A DNA stretch of 55,056 bases. Origin: CAZJQD01 sp964548165 [NCBI: uncultured bacterium] (GTDB lineage Bacteria > UBA8481). Below the pieces are notes generated by a model. That model was not told where the DNA came from and searched no databases. It saw nothing but the letters and a program-made list of their open reading frames with translations. The translations under genes and the position numbers were made by a program. Shown piece after piece: positions 24,897-34,742 of the stretch (position 1 is the stretch's first letter; each line of letters opens with the position of its first letter). The stretch is from positions 1-55,056 of the forward strand of contig CAZJQD010000025.1 of NCBI GenBank assembly GCA_964548165.1. The letters run 5' to 3'.

Positions 24897-27784
24897 AGGC
24901 GAAGATGAACGCGTTGGGATCGAGGGTCCTGGCCGCCGCCGTCGCGTGGTGGCAGACGCCGCGGACGCGCGCCGAGTGGCGGATGGTCGTCTACAAGCTC
25001 GGCGGTATCGCCATCGTCCTCGGCTTCCTGGGTTTTCTGGGTTCCGTCGAGGCCACCTCGAAGCCGTCCTTCTGCCGCAGTTGTCACGTGATGGAGCCGT
25101 ACTACCAGGCCTGGGTCACCTCCTCGCACAAGGAGATCGATTGCATCCAGTGTCACATGACTCCGGGATTGATCGGCACGTGGCGCGCCAAGCTCCAGGG
25201 CCTCTCCCAGCTCGTCAAGTACTACACCAACACCGCGGGCACGAAGCCCTGGGCCGAGGTGGACGACGCGTCGTGCCTGCGGTCGGGCTGCCACGAGACG
25301 AGGCTCCTCGAGGGCAAGGTCACCTTCGGCGGGATCCAGTTCGATCACAAGCCGCACCTGACCGAGACGCGCCGTGGCCGCAGGCTCAAGTGCACGGCCT
25401 GTCACTCGCAGGTGGTGATGGGCGATCACATGACCGTGACCACCTCCACCTGCATCCTCTGCCACTTCAAGGGCCAGGACGGGTTTGCGGTTCGCCCGGC
25501 CGAGGCGACGGATTCCGGCGCGCCTCCCTCCACCGTCGCCACGCCCGGCCTGGTGGAGGGCATCGGGTTCCGCGACGCCTTCGGCCACACGCTCGGCGCG
25601 CCCGCCGCGCTCACCGACGCCCAGAAGGACTCGAACTGCCTCCGCTGTCACACGATCCCGGACACGACGATCTGGCTCCCGGGCAACCGGCCGTTCCAGC
25701 ATCGCGCGCTCATCAAGCGCGGCGTCTCCTGCCAGTCCTGCCACGGAACGGTGACGCGCGGCGACGGGTTCGTGCCGAAGACGCGTTGCTTCGTCTGCCA
25801 CAATTTCCCCGTCGACGAGCTCCTCGCCGATCACCAGCGCCTCCACCAGGTGCACGTGACCGACCACAAGATCGAGTGCGTGGACTGCCACGAGGAGATT
25901 ACGCACGGCTACGACGCGGACCGCGCTCGCGCGCCCCTGGACTGCCTGAGCTGTCACGCGGGCCGCCACGAGGCGACAACGGCGCTCGCGGAGGGCACCG
26001 CGGCCCGGCTCCTCGGGGAGGCCCAGCCGCGCGTCGGCCCGATGCTGGCGGCCCGCGTCGAGTGCATGGCCTGCCACAAGCCGCCGGCCGGAGCGGGCGC
26101 CTCCGACAGTCACCCGTGGGCCGAGGTCACGCACCGCCCGGATCGCAACGCCTGCGCGGACTGCCACGGCACGTACGGCAACGCGATGCTGTCGCAGTGG
26201 ACGACGTACTTCGCTCGCCGCCAGCGGGAAGTCGAGGCCGCCCTCCGATCGTCGCGCCAGTCGCCGGCCGTCATCGCGAAGGCTCGCGAGATGATCGAGA
26301 CCGTTCGTCGCGGTCGTTTCGTCCACAATGCCGACCTGGCCCGCGACCTCCTGGATGAAGCGGAGAGGCTCGCGAAGGGCCTGGGTCGAACGCCGGCCGA
26401 GGACCGCGCCGGCGGAGGCGCGTGCCTGGACTGTCACGTCGAGGGTGCGCCGTCCGGAAGCTTCCGCGTCGGGAAGTCGGTCTTCAGCCATGCGCCGCAC
26501 GTCGGGAGGGCGGGCATGGACTGCGAGCGATGCCATGAGCCGCCGTCGCCGCAACAGCCGCGAGGTCGCCACGGACAGATGCGCCTCGAGGGCAAGGACT
26601 GCGTCTCGTGTCATCACTGGCAGCAGCGCACGTGCGAGGGTTGTCACCGGCAGGGGCCCGAGCAGCCGATCGCCTGGCGCGGCCTGACGTTCCCGCATAA
26701 GCCGCATGCGACGTCGACGGCGGCCTGCGGTCGGTGCCACGTCTACGATGCCTCGATCAAGGTCATGCAGTTGAAGGTCACGCCCCAGGATTGCCGTTCC
26801 TGCCACCACGCTCCGGCGACGCCGGGCGGTCAACCGCCCGCGGCCTGCGCGGCCTGCCACAACGCGGGGCCGGACCGGACCTTCACGGTCGGCGGGAAGA
26901 GCTTCCCGCACCCGCGGCATCGCTCGGTCGATTGTCGTTCCTGCCACATGTTCTCGTCACCGCGGCCGGGCGCCGCGGCCGCTCACCGCGTCGAGGCGGA
27001 TTGCCAGGGTTGTCATCACCAGTCGCAGGTCGCCTGCGCAACCTGTCACGGCGAGGGACCCGCTCAGCCGGTCGCGTTCCGCAGCACGCGGTTCCCGCAC
27101 GACGTGCACGTCGGGAGCCTGGCCTGCGCCGACTGCCACAAGCCGACTCCGCCGGGTACCGCCGGATCCGGGATGCGGCTGGAGCCGGGTTGTCCGCAGT
27201 GTCACCACGAGGCGGAGATGAAGCCGGCCTGCTCGTCCTGTCACGGCGCCGAAGGACCGACCCAGCCGGTGACGTGGCGGGGCATCCGATTCCCGCATGC
27301 CGTTCACGCGGGCGGCCTGGCCTGCGCCGACTGCCACAAGGCGACGCCGCAGGGGCTCCGGCTTGAGGCCGGGTGTCCGACCTGCCATCACGTCGAGGGG
27401 GCGGCCCCGGCGTGCGCGACCTGTCACGGGGCGGAAGGGCCGAAGGATCCCGTGACGTGGAGGCAGGCCCGATTCCCGCATGACATTCATGCCGGGAACC
27501 TGGCGTGCAACGAGTGCCACAAGCTGGTGCCCGAAGGGCCGCAGGCGCCGCGCGGAATCCGTCTTGAGGCCGGGTGCCCGACCTGCCATCACGCGGAGGG
27601 TGTGAAGCCGGCATGCGCGGCCTGCCACGGCACCGGGCCGGCTGAACCGGTCCCGACGCGTTGGCAGCCATTCCCGCACGGGAAGCATGCCGAGGCCGGA
27701 CTGGCGTGCGCCGACTGTCACAAGACAGATCGTCCGAAGCCGGCGGAGTTCACCTGCGCGACCTGCCACGAGGAGGCGAAGTGA
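24893..27784 (+). CDS. 33-heme cytochrome: NapC-like module fused to c7-like triheme repeats
   Basis: A 963-residue protein starting at GTG 24893, overlapping the previous stop (GTGA). Residues 1 to about 490 repeat the upstream 12-heme protein: transmembrane anchor, FCRSCHVMEPYYQAW, the CX4CH site CLRSGCH, and KPHLTETRRGRR. An insert of about 45 residues follows the fifth heme. From about residue 505 there are 21 further hemes, mostly in triheme units of about 50-55 residues. Each unit reads FPHxxH, CADCHK, RLEAGCPTCHH, then PACATCHGAEGP, recalling cytochrome c7. Total: 32 CXXCH plus one CX4CH. One heme per 29 residues over about 960 residues would make a long wire from the quinone site far into the periplasm, possibly to the outer-membrane conduit. 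Confidence 0.88.
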   Translation: MKAKMNALGSRVLAAAVAWWQTPRTRAEWRMVVYKLGGIAIVLGFLGFLGSVEATSKPSFCRSCHVMEPYYQAWVTSSHKEIDCIQCHMTPGLIGTWRAKLQGLSQLVKYYTNTAGTKPWAEVDDASCLRSGCHETRLLEGKVTFGGIQFDHKPHLTETRRGRRLKCTACHSQVVMGDHMTVTTSTCILCHFKGQDGFAVRPAEATDSGAPPSTVATPGLVEGIGFRDAFGHTLGAPAALTDAQKDSNCLRCHTIPDTTIWLPGNRPFQHRALIKRGVSCQSCHGTVTRGDGFVPKTRCFVCHNFPVDELLADHQRLHQVHVTDHKIECVDCHEEITHGYDADRARAPLDCLSCHAGRHEATTALAEGTAARLLGEAQPRVGPMLAARVECMACHKPPAGAGASDSHPWAEVTHRPDRNACADCHGTYGNAMLSQWTTYFARRQREVEAALRSSRQSPAVIAKAREMIETVRRGRFVHNADLARDLLDEAERLAKGLGRTPAEDRAGGGACLDCHVEGAPSGSFRVGKSVFSHAPHVGRAGMDCERCHEPPSPQQPRGRHGQMRLEGKDCVSCHHWQQRTCEGCHRQGPEQPIAWRGLTFPHKPHATSTAACGRCHVYDASIKVMQLKVTPQDCRSCHHAPATPGGQPPAACAACHNAGPDRTFTVGGKSFPHPRHRSVDCRSCHMFSSPRPGAAAAHRVEADCQGCHHQSQVACATCHGEGPAQPVAFRSTRFPHDVHVGSLACADCHKPTPPGTAGSGMRLEPGCPQCHHEAEMKPACSSCHGAEGPTQPVTWRGIRFPHAVHAGGLACADCHKATPQGLRLEAGCPTCHHVEGAAPACATCHGAEGPKDPVTWRQARFPHDIHAGNLACNECHKLVPEGPQAPRGIRLEAGCPTCHHAEGVKPACAACHGTGPAEPVPTRWQPFPHGKHAEAGLACADCHKTDRPKPAEFTCATCHEEAK

Positions 27785-27881
27785 CGATGCCTGCACCGCG
27801 TCAGCTCTCGTCACGCCCAATAATCGCACATTGTAATGTCTTTATAGATGGACCTATTGTCCGATACTGGGAGGCTTGCCC

Positions 27882-30164
27882 GTGTTCCTGACCTCGTTGC
27901 TAGCCGGAGCGTTTGTTTTCTCCGTCGCCTCGGCGCCGCCCTCCAACCCCGCTTGTCTCTCCTGTCACGGAGTCCCGGGGCTCGTCAAGGTTCGCCAGGG
28001 CGGCGTGACGACGCCCCTCGACGTCAATCCCCAGCTTTTCGCTCGGTCCGTTCACGGGCGGCGCACCTGCGTCTCCTGTCATACCGACGCCGTGATGGTT
28101 CCCCACGCGCCGGGTCTTCGGGAGGTCGGGTGCAAGCGGTGCCACGGCGAAGAACGAACGGTCGAGGGGCGGTTCCACGAGGCGACGACGGCCTGGGTCG
28201 AGGGCGAGGTCTACACGATGCCCATGCTCTCGGGCGACCAGCGCAACACCTGCCTCTCCTGCCACGGCAGCGCCTCCGTTCATGCCGACAGCCGCGCGCT
28301 CAAGATGGACGTCGAGGAACTCGACGCGTCGGTGCACAAGCGTTTCGCCTGCCTGGATTGCCATCCCCAGGCGCGCACGCTCCCGCATCGCCGGACCGAG
28401 ACGGTGCCCTGCGCCAGGTGTCACCAGGACGAGAACCACAAGTGGCAGGCCAGCGCGCACGCTCACGCCGAGAGCGGCCCGAACTGCGTGACCTGTCACG
28501 GTCGCCACGACGTTCTTCCCGTCGCCGATCCGCGGTCGCGCACCTACCCCCTGAACATCATCAAGGTCTGCGCGGAGTGCCACGGCGGCGCATTGGGCGG
28601 CGACACGGCCGGGCTCAGCCCCGTCGACGCCTACAAGCGAAGCATTCACGCCGAGGGTATCTTCCGCGCCGGCCTGGTGAACTCCGCGGTCTGCAACAAG
28701 TGTCATGGCGCCCACGACGTCTTTCCGTCGACGGATCCCAGGTCGCACGTCAACAAGCAGAACGTCGCGGCCACGTGCGGCCAGTGCCACGAGGGGATCC
28801 GCGAGCGATACAACAAGTCCATCCACGGGCGACTTCTCGCGGCCGGCGATGACCGAGCCCCGGCCTGCAACGACTGCCACTCCAGCCACGAGATCGCCCC
28901 CCAGCGCGGCGCGCTCGATATCCGGATCCTCAGGGCCGGTTGCGGCAACTGTCACCAGGATCGGCGCAAGACCTACGACGACACCTTCCACGGCAAGGCC
29001 ACCTCGCTGGGGTACCTGGTCGCGGCGACCTGCGCCGACTGCCACACGGCCCACGATATCCTTCCGTCCTCAGACACCGCTTCCAGCGTCAATCCGGCCA
29101 ACCTCCTGGGCACCTGCCAGGGCTGTCATCCGAAGGCCGACCAGCGGATCACCTCGTTCCAGGCCCATGCCGACGCGCTCTCGCCGGATGCGCCCTTCGT
29201 GATTCGCGCCGTCTTCTACACCATGTCGTTCCTGCTCATCAGTACGCTCGCCTTCTTCGGCCTGCACACCTTCCTCTGGCTCCAGCGTTCGATCGTCGGC
29301 TGGTATCGCGGCGACGTGCACCTCGAGGGCCTGAAGTGGGCGGCGGAGCCCGGACTACACATCAAGCGGTTCACGGAGGTCCAGCGGCTGACGCACCTGA
29401 TGGTTGTCGTCTCGTTCCTGGGCCTGGCGGCCACCGGCCTGCCACTGCACTTCCACGAGCACGTCTGGGCGCAGTGGACGTCGGTCCTGATGGGTGGCGT
29501 TGAAGTGACGCGCTTCCTGCACCGCGCCTGCGCCGTCATCACGGCCGTCTACTTCCTCGTGCACTTCGCCTCCCTGGCGGTCCGCGTCTTCCGTGACCGC
29601 GAGATCAAGATCCTCTGGGGCGCGGACTCGCTCGTGCCCCGCTGGCACGACGTCGTGAACTTCTGGGAGCATCTGAAGTGGTGCCTGTACATCGGCCCGC
29701 CGGCGAAGGTCGACCGGTGGACCTACTGGGAGAAGTTCGACTACCTGGCGATCTTCTGGGGTGTGCCCATCATCGGCCTCTCGGGGCTCGTCCTCTGGTT
29801 CCCGGAGTGGTGGTCGCAGTGGATCCCGGGGATCGGGTTCAACCTGGCCTCGATCATCCACGGCGACGAGGCGCTCTTGGCGACAAGCTTCGTCTTCATC
29901 GTTCACTTCTTCCACACGCACCTGCGGCCCGAGGCCTTCCCGATTGACGTCTCGATCTTCACGGGCACAGTGCCCCTCGAGAGGTTCAAGCGCGAGCGTC
30001 CGACTCATTACCAGAGGCTCGTCGACTCCGGCAAGCTCGAGAAGATGCTCGTCCCCGCGCCGCCCCCGGAGATGGCTCACGCGGCGATGGCGTTCGGCTT
30101 CACGGCACTGGGGGTGGGGCTCTTCCTCATCCTCTCGATCCTTATCACGGTGATCTTCCTGTGA
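27882..30164 (+). CDS. 14-heme cytochrome c fused to b-type membrane module (CbcL-like), paralog 1
   Basis: A 760-residue protein. I chose GTG at 27882, with GGGAGG seven bases upstream, over a TTG six bases earlier. A signal peptide (LTSLLAGAFVFSVASA) precedes 14 CXXCH sites (CLSCH first, CQGCH last) within residues 25-420. Recurrent SIHGR and CHGxHDVxPxxDPRS segments resemble nitrite-reductase-like and doubled-CXXCH domains. From about residue 440 there are five or so membrane helices with paired His (RLTHLMVV, RFLHRACAVITAVYFLVHF, IIHGDEALLA, FIVHFFHTHLRPEAFPID) typical of b-type cytochromes of formate dehydrogenase gamma/hydrogenase type. This architecture matches CbcL of Geobacter, a quinol-oxidising inner-membrane protein, although CbcL has fewer hemes. 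The next gene overlaps its stop. Confidence 0.85.
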   Translation: MFLTSLLAGAFVFSVASAPPSNPACLSCHGVPGLVKVRQGGVTTPLDVNPQLFARSVHGRRTCVSCHTDAVMVPHAPGLREVGCKRCHGEERTVEGRFHEATTAWVEGEVYTMPMLSGDQRNTCLSCHGSASVHADSRALKMDVEELDASVHKRFACLDCHPQARTLPHRRTETVPCARCHQDENHKWQASAHAHAESGPNCVTCHGRHDVLPVADPRSRTYPLNIIKVCAECHGGALGGDTAGLSPVDAYKRSIHAEGIFRAGLVNSAVCNKCHGAHDVFPSTDPRSHVNKQNVAATCGQCHEGIRERYNKSIHGRLLAAGDDRAPACNDCHSSHEIAPQRGALDIRILRAGCGNCHQDRRKTYDDTFHGKATSLGYLVAATCADCHTAHDILPSSDTASSVNPANLLGTCQGCHPKADQRITSFQAHADALSPDAPFVIRAVFYTMSFLLISTLAFFGLHTFLWLQRSIVGWYRGDVHLEGLKWAAEPGLHIKRFTEVQRLTHLMVVVSFLGLAATGLPLHFHEHVWAQWTSVLMGGVEVTRFLHRACAVITAVYFLVHFASLAVRVFRDREIKILWGADSLVPRWHDVVNFWEHLKWCLYIGPPAKVDRWTYWEKFDYLAIFWGVPIIGLSGLVLWFPEWWSQWIPGIGFNLASIIHGDEALLATSFVFIVHFFHTHLRPEAFPIDVSIFTGTVPLERFKRERPTHYQRLVDSGKLEKMLVPAPPPEMAHAAMAFGFTALGVGLFLILSILITVIFL

Positions 30165-32443
30165 TCTCATTCGCGACCATCGGGCTCCTGGCCCTGCTCT
30201 CGACCCAACCTGCGGCGACCGCGTCCCCGGCGGCCGCGAATGCACCTGCCGCGACCGCACCTGCGTCGCAGACCATGACCAACCGGGAGTGCCTGGGGTG
30301 CCATGGCATGGCCGCTTTCAACAATCCGGGCGGCGTGAGCATCTACGTGGACCCGGAGTTCTTCGGCCGGTCCGTGCACGGAACCCTGGCATGCGTGAAG
30401 TGCCACACCTCCGTCGAACGCTATCCGCACAGTGCGGCGGCCAGCGCGCCCGTGCGGTGCGAATCCTGCCACGATGCTCCGCGCCGGATCGACGGAGCCT
30501 TCCATCGGGCCAACCTCACGAACGTCGTGATCCTCCACGCCCGTGATGGCAACTACCTCGTCCAGCGTCCGTCGGGCGCCCAGCCGACCACGCCGGATGC
30601 GGCCTGCCGGACCTGCCACGAGGATGCGACGGTCGCCGGTTCCGTCCACGAGGGCCGTCGCTGCGTCGACTGCCACCGCGACGCGAAGCCGGAGCGCCAC
30701 GCGCGGCCCCTGGCCGCGCCGGCGTGCGGAACGTGTCACGTCGACGAGGCCGGCAACGTGGCGCGCGCCATCCACGGAGCGAAGGCGGCGGAGGGAGACA
30801 GTGGAGCCCCGTCCTGCGCAACCTGCCACGGCGGCCACGCCATCCGCCACAAGTCGGATCCCCAGTCGCTGACTCATCCCCAGAACATCTCCAAGCTCTG
30901 CGTGCAGTGCCACGGGAGCGCCGAGTTCCTTCGCGGCCGGAACCTGCCGATCGCGGTCGACGAGAAGCTCTACCAGGCTTCCATCCATGGCCAGCCGTCA
31001 CTGTCGCGAGGTCTGGCCGTCTCGGCCACGTGCGTGGACTGCCATGATGCTCATGACATCCGTCCCAGGCAGGATCCGGGCTCGCGCGTTAACTTCGCCC
31101 AGGTCGCGAAGACGTGCGGCCGCTGCCATGGCGAGGCGGCGACGGAGTACCTGCAATCGGCGCATGGCCAGAGCGGCCAGCGGGGCGCTCACGAGGTCCC
31201 CACGTGCTCGGACTGCCACGGCGAGCACGGGGTGCTGCCATCGAGCGATCCGCGTTCGCTGACTCACCGGGTCCAGATTGCCCAGCAGCTCTGCCTCGGA
31301 TGCCACGATCGTCCGGCGCTGGCCCAGAAGTACGGCATGTCGGGGGGGCGCGGCGCGAGCTTCCTTGATTCCTACCACGGCATGGCCTCTCGCGGCAACT
31401 CGACCATGGCCGCCGTCTGCACCGACTGTCACGGCACGCACCGGATTCTCGGCGAGAGCAACGTGCTCTCGACCATCCACCCCGACAACCGGGCCGCCAC
31501 CTGCGCGCGCTGTCACCCGGCTGCCACGCCGCAATTCGCCAACGGGATGATCCACTTCTCCTACGGGGATCATTGGCTCACCAACCTCGTGCGCTGGGCC
31601 TACCGCGGCATCATCGGCGGGACGCTGGGCGGCATGTTCGCCTGGGTGATGCTCCTCACGTGGCCGGCCGTGAAGAAGCGGCTGGCGGCGGCCGGCGCCC
31701 CCGCGCCCCGCCGGTTCCTCGCGATCGAGATCGCCCAGCACGCGGTCCTGGCGATCTCGTTCATCACCCTGGCCTTCACCGGCTTCGCGCTCGCCTTCCC
31801 CGACGCGCTCTGGGTGCAGGTGCTCCAGGGCGCGGGCCTGACGGAGGAACTCCGCGGAATCCTGCACCGCATTGCAGGCGTGGCGCTCATCGCGGCCGGG
31901 CTGTTGCACGTGCTCTATCTCCTGGCGACGCCGCGCGGACGCTGGCTCCTGTCGCGCATGCTCCCGGGCCTCCGCGACGCCCGCGAGGCTCGCGACCACG
32001 CGCTCTGGGCCCTGGGCCGCCACTCGCACCCGCCGCACATGGGGCACTTCGCCTACATGGAGAAGGCCGAGTACTGGGCGCTTGTCTGGGGCAGCATCGT
32101 CATGGCCGTGACCGGCGTCGCGCTCTGGTTCCCCGAGACCCTGCCGAGGCTCTTCACCGTCGTCTGCGAGGCCATTCACTACTACGAGGCGCTCCTCGCG
32201 GCCGGCGCCATTCTGATCTGGCACCTCTACTTCGCGATCTTCGATCCCGAGGTCTACCCGTTGAACCCGGCCATCTTCAAGGGGCGCGCCGCGCTCGGAA
32301 CGGAGATCGCGGATCGTACGGATGATCCGGCGGATCGTACGGATGATCCGGCGGGTCGGCCGAGCGAGTCGGAAAAGAGTGCCGGGTCAGTTCGGAACGG
32401 ATCGCCCGCGGATTCCCGTGGCGACGGCAAGGGGGATGCATAG
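30161..32443 (+). CDS. 14-heme cytochrome c fused to b-type membrane module (CbcL-like), paralog 2
   Basis: A 760-residue tandem paralog of the preceding gene, starting at GTG 30161 inside its stop (GTGA). It has a signal peptide, 14 CXXCH sites (CLGCH first, CARCH last) within residues 44-465, and from about residue 485 a helical b-type module (AIEIAQHAVLAISFITLAFTG, LHRIAGVALIAAGLLHVLYLL, IHYYEALLAAGAILIWHLYFAIF, then DPEVYPLN). The C-terminal cytoplasmic tail contains a 21-base tandem duplication encoding DRTDDPA twice. Two such proteins side by side may serve quinol oxidation at different potentials, as ImcH and CbcL do in Geobacter; that is inference. The response regulator starts three bases downstream. 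Confidence 0.85.
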   Translation: MISFATIGLLALLSTQPAATASPAAANAPAATAPASQTMTNRECLGCHGMAAFNNPGGVSIYVDPEFFGRSVHGTLACVKCHTSVERYPHSAAASAPVRCESCHDAPRRIDGAFHRANLTNVVILHARDGNYLVQRPSGAQPTTPDAACRTCHEDATVAGSVHEGRRCVDCHRDAKPERHARPLAAPACGTCHVDEAGNVARAIHGAKAAEGDSGAPSCATCHGGHAIRHKSDPQSLTHPQNISKLCVQCHGSAEFLRGRNLPIAVDEKLYQASIHGQPSLSRGLAVSATCVDCHDAHDIRPRQDPGSRVNFAQVAKTCGRCHGEAATEYLQSAHGQSGQRGAHEVPTCSDCHGEHGVLPSSDPRSLTHRVQIAQQLCLGCHDRPALAQKYGMSGGRGASFLDSYHGMASRGNSTMAAVCTDCHGTHRILGESNVLSTIHPDNRAATCARCHPAATPQFANGMIHFSYGDHWLTNLVRWAYRGIIGGTLGGMFAWVMLLTWPAVKKRLAAAGAPAPRRFLAIEIAQHAVLAISFITLAFTGFALAFPDALWVQVLQGAGLTEELRGILHRIAGVALIAAGLLHVLYLLATPRGRWLLSRMLPGLRDAREARDHALWALGRHSHPPHMGHFAYMEKAEYWALVWGSIVMAVTGVALWFPETLPRLFTVVCEAIHYYEALLAAGAILIWHLYFAIFDPEVYPLNPAIFKGRAALGTEIADRTDDPADRTDDPAGRPSESEKSAGSVRNGSPADSRGDGKGDA

Positions 32444-32445
32444 AG

Positions 32446-33972
<1,527 letters not shown>

Positions 33973-34139
33973 GCGGTCCTGGCGCGCCGCAGTGGTCTCT
34001 TTTCACGACCGTCCCGGCTACCATCACGACTGCCCCGGCAAAGCCGGGCCAATCGCATGGCCGGGCCAGTCGCCGAGGGGGGCGCGCGAACAGGCGAGCC
34101 TGTCCCCCATCGCTTGCACTTCGACCTAGGTATGAGTAG
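33973..34139. other. Short intergenic region with two hairpins
   Basis: Between the response regulator and the archaemetzincin gene. CCCGGC/GCCGGG at about 34033-34047 and ACAGGC/GCCTGT flanked by GGGG/CCCC at about 34076-34110 could form hairpins. Neither has a T run, so they are not clear terminators. Confidence 0.4.
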
Positions 34140-34742
34140 ATGCCCGCAGTGAGCGATCGCTTGAAGCTGACGCTGGCGCCTTTCGCCGGCGATGGACCCG
34201 ATCTGATATCCCTTGCCGAGACCCTGGTCCCCATCCTCTCCGAACGCCTGGACGCCGACGTGGTGGTCCGATCGGTTCGCCTCGACCTGATGGCCGCCTA
34301 TGATCCGGCGCGGCGCCAGTACCGCGCGCGTCGCTTCCTGGACCAGCTCGCCTCCCAACCCGGCGACGTCGTCCTGGGCCTGACCCTCCTGGATCTCTTC
34401 CTGCCCGTCTTCACCTTCGTCTTCGGCGAGGCGATGCTCTCCGGCCGGACGGCGATCGTCTCGGCCTACCGCCTGGCACCCGAGCAGTACGGCCTGCCCG
34501 CGGATGCCGCGCTTCTTGCGGCCCGGCTCGCGCGGGAGAGCGTGCACGAGATCGGCCACTGCCTCGGGCTCGTGCACTGTAACGACGGTCTCTGCGCGAT
34601 GTCGGCCTCGCATGACGCCGACATGGTCGACTCCAAGAGCGACGACTACTGCGCGCGCTGCCGATCGATGCTACGCCGGCCGGTGGCGAAAGCGGAACGC
34701 CTGGCCGGGGTGACGAACGGCGCCGGGTTCGCGGCGCGATGA
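34140..34742 (+). CDS. Archaemetzincin-like zinc protease
   Basis: A 200-residue protein with the archaemetzincin signature HEIGHCLGLVHC at residues 136-147. This is the zinc-binding HExxHxxGxxH followed by Cys, then CxM (CAMSAS) and a second zinc pair CARC near residue 178, which together form the extra structural zinc site of this family. There is no signal peptide, so it is cytoplasmic. ATG at 34140 lacks an obvious ribosome site and GTG nine bases later is possible. The family cleaves peptides in vitro and its cellular role in bacteria is poorly known. It lies between a response regulator and a sensor kinase and overlaps the kinase start (ATGA), so it may be co-expressed with the regulatory pair. 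Confidence 0.88.
   Translation: MPAVSDRLKLTLAPFAGDGPDLISLAETLVPILSERLDADVVVRSVRLDLMAAYDPARRQYRARRFLDQLASQPGDVVLGLTLLDLFLPVFTFVFGEAMLSGRTAIVSAYRLAPEQYGLPADAALLAARLARESVHEIGHCLGLVHCNDGLCAMSASHDADMVDSKSDDYCARCRSMLRRPVAKAERLAGVTNGAGFAAR

Noticed and set aside
32312-32352. 21-base tandem duplication at the end of the second CbcL-like gene as a regulatory site
   Set aside because: It is in frame, encodes DRTDDPA twice in a polar tail, and is best explained as simple slippage.
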